From Protonemura montana (lineage: Eukaryota > Arthropoda > Insecta > Plecoptera > Nemouridae), in contig OX387602.1 in NCBI GenBank assembly GCA_947568835.1, positions 12,265,021 through 12,329,020 of the forward strand: 64,000 nucleotides of DNA, given 5' to 3'. Both the position numbers and the translations under genes were made by a program. This document shows, one piece after another, positions 62,593 through 64,000 of this stretch. The first letter of the stretch is position 1. The number at the start of each line of letters is the position of its first letter. The notes beneath the pieces are model-generated. The model was not told the origin of the DNA. It saw nothing but the letters and a program-made list of their open reading frames with translations, and ran no database searches.

Positions 62593-64000
62593 GTTAATAA
62601 GTTGAAATTTTGAGCTTCTGAGGTGGACATAATATTAAACCAATAATGTGCACCAATTAACACCACATTAACACCCAAATTTGCGCTGCTATAATACCCA
62701 TATATTCTGCGTGTTGCTAGATAAATTTGTAGCGAAGAGTCGTCAACCATAAAAAAAAAACACGTCCTGGGCCTCTGAACCACAGTCTGAACCTTACAAG
62801 AAAAAAAACAGTAAGACCAGAATATGATAACGCGTGGGCATAGCAGAAAAGAGAGGACCCAATATCATTTAGAAGTTGTGTATATCTCTGTAGAGGAAAA
62901 CACGTATTTCCATAAACGATGCCACCTCCTAAAATCAAGAAACGCGAGGTAACCATATACCATCAAATATTACAATTCTGCCCTCATTTGTAAGCTTTTC
63001 AGGCTTAAGTCCGCCGCTTCAATGTTGTTTTTCCTTTCATTTCCGCACGAAACAGGAACGGAGTTTTGTCTTTAGTAAACATTTTCTTCAAAGGGGTGGG
63101 TACGGAAAATCACGGAAAAGTATCCATCAGTCGAGTCTGTTGTATATCATTGAGAGATCTGAGAAATTAAGGGCGACATTTTGATTTAGTACATATTTGG
63201 TACATATACCTACCTAAATATACGCTAAATTCGCTATGAGTAAATTTGAAATAAAGTCTCAGAAATGTGGTTGCCTTCGTGTGAGTCCTTAGGCGTGACT
63301 TTCATTTCCTTGAGACCACTTTCAGCTAAAGAGAAGAGGCTGATCTCAGTACAATACGAACTCCAACTACAAGGGGTTGTCTGTGGAAGGAAATTACAAA
63401 ATTTGCTATAAATAAGGGTATCGACCACGGTTCAATGACCAGAAGTTGCGCGAACTTCACGTACACCGCATACATGCTTTGATTTGCACCCTTAAATTCA
63501 TCCCAAAAGAAATCAAATTTCTCCACAAATAAACATTGCAATTTCACAAGCATGCATCGTAGGACCTGCGCCCTGACCACCACTACGAAAACAGGAAGTA
63601 ATTAAACCGGTTTCGAAGCGTTGGCTTGAGACGTCGCGACGCACCGCAGGGATCCGCGGCGCTGCGTGGGCAGCTGAGTGGAGATGAGGTTGCATGGGCT
63701 GGAAGATCAATATAGGGAGAGAGCGGGGTGCCCTGCCCGCCCAGCCGGTACCCGACGCTGGGCGAACGACCACCCAGGGGTCTCCCTGCCACAATCTCAC
63801 TTGATGGCCCACCGACTGACAGCTCGACGCAACACCCGCCGACACCGACGCTAGGATGTGCATGTTGGCGGGAATTAAAAGTGGGGCTGTTCATGTGGTT
63901 TTGATGAGATTGACAAATTGGGATACGACATTGCTTTTCTTTTTTGTACGGTTATCTAATTGTATTAGGCGACTTTACACAGATATCTAAACTAGTTTAA
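62593..64000. other. Presumed MINPP1 intron with a GC-rich patch
   Basis: No MINPP1 exon or other gene is recognised. A GC-rich patch at about 63600-63870 stands out from the AT-rich surroundings and carries overlapping minus-strand open frames of 103 and 116 residues (Pro-, Arg- and Gly-rich, no family match), which look like composition artefacts or an unidentified repeat. Confidence 0.4.

Noticed and set aside
63513..63894. Two overlapping minus-strand open frames of 103 and 116 residues
   Set aside because: Both frames are open only because the block is GC-rich; low-complexity composition and no family match.

Overview
This is nuclear DNA from an arthropod. It is AT-rich, its genes are split by spliceosomal introns with GT-AG borders, and it carries SINE and MITE debris plus eukaryotic Pol III tRNA genes. 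The best taxonomic clue is an adjacent CYP18A1 and CYP306A1 pair, the ecdysteroid-inactivating and ecdysteroid-synthesising P450s. The pair points to a mandibulate (crustacean, hexapod or myriapod) rather than a mite or tick. The species cannot be named from sequence alone.

Layout. At the left edge (1-321, minus) are the first two coding exons of the mismatch-repair gene PMS2, which runs off the window. From 322 to about 18.5 kb no gene is recognised; this stretch holds microsatellites, a SINE tail fragment and an orphan perfect heat-shock element. CYP18A1 (plus, 8 exons, 19167-22649) and CYP306A1/phantom (minus, 5 visible exons, 33064-25511) face each other tail to tail, 2.9 kb apart. From 33.1 to 51.1 kb lies a second gene-poor region with a tRNA-like SINE head, a cluster of nuclear-receptor half-sites and a 5S-rRNA-derived SINE with perfect 14-bp target-site duplications. 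From 51.1 kb to the right edge the window is gene-dense: a small secreted astacin metalloprotease (plus), the Hedgehog-pathway kinase Fused/STK36 (minus, convergent with astacin), and MINPP1 (plus, divergent from Fused, cut by the right edge). Antisense tRNA-Asn and initiator tRNA-Met genes and a TTAA-flanked inverted-repeat transposon sit in one MINPP1 intron.

How the genes relate. CYP306A1 makes the 25-hydroxyl of the moulting hormone and CYP18A1 destroys the hormone by 26-oxidation, so synthesis and clearance of one steroid are encoded side by side. The other genes (mismatch repair, extracellular proteolysis, Hedgehog signalling, inositol phosphate breakdown) show no obvious pathway link and look like ordinary neighbours. 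No CRISPR, bacterial or viral gene was recognised. I joined exons by hand at GT/AG borders and checked that phases agree at every junction; no transcript evidence was available.
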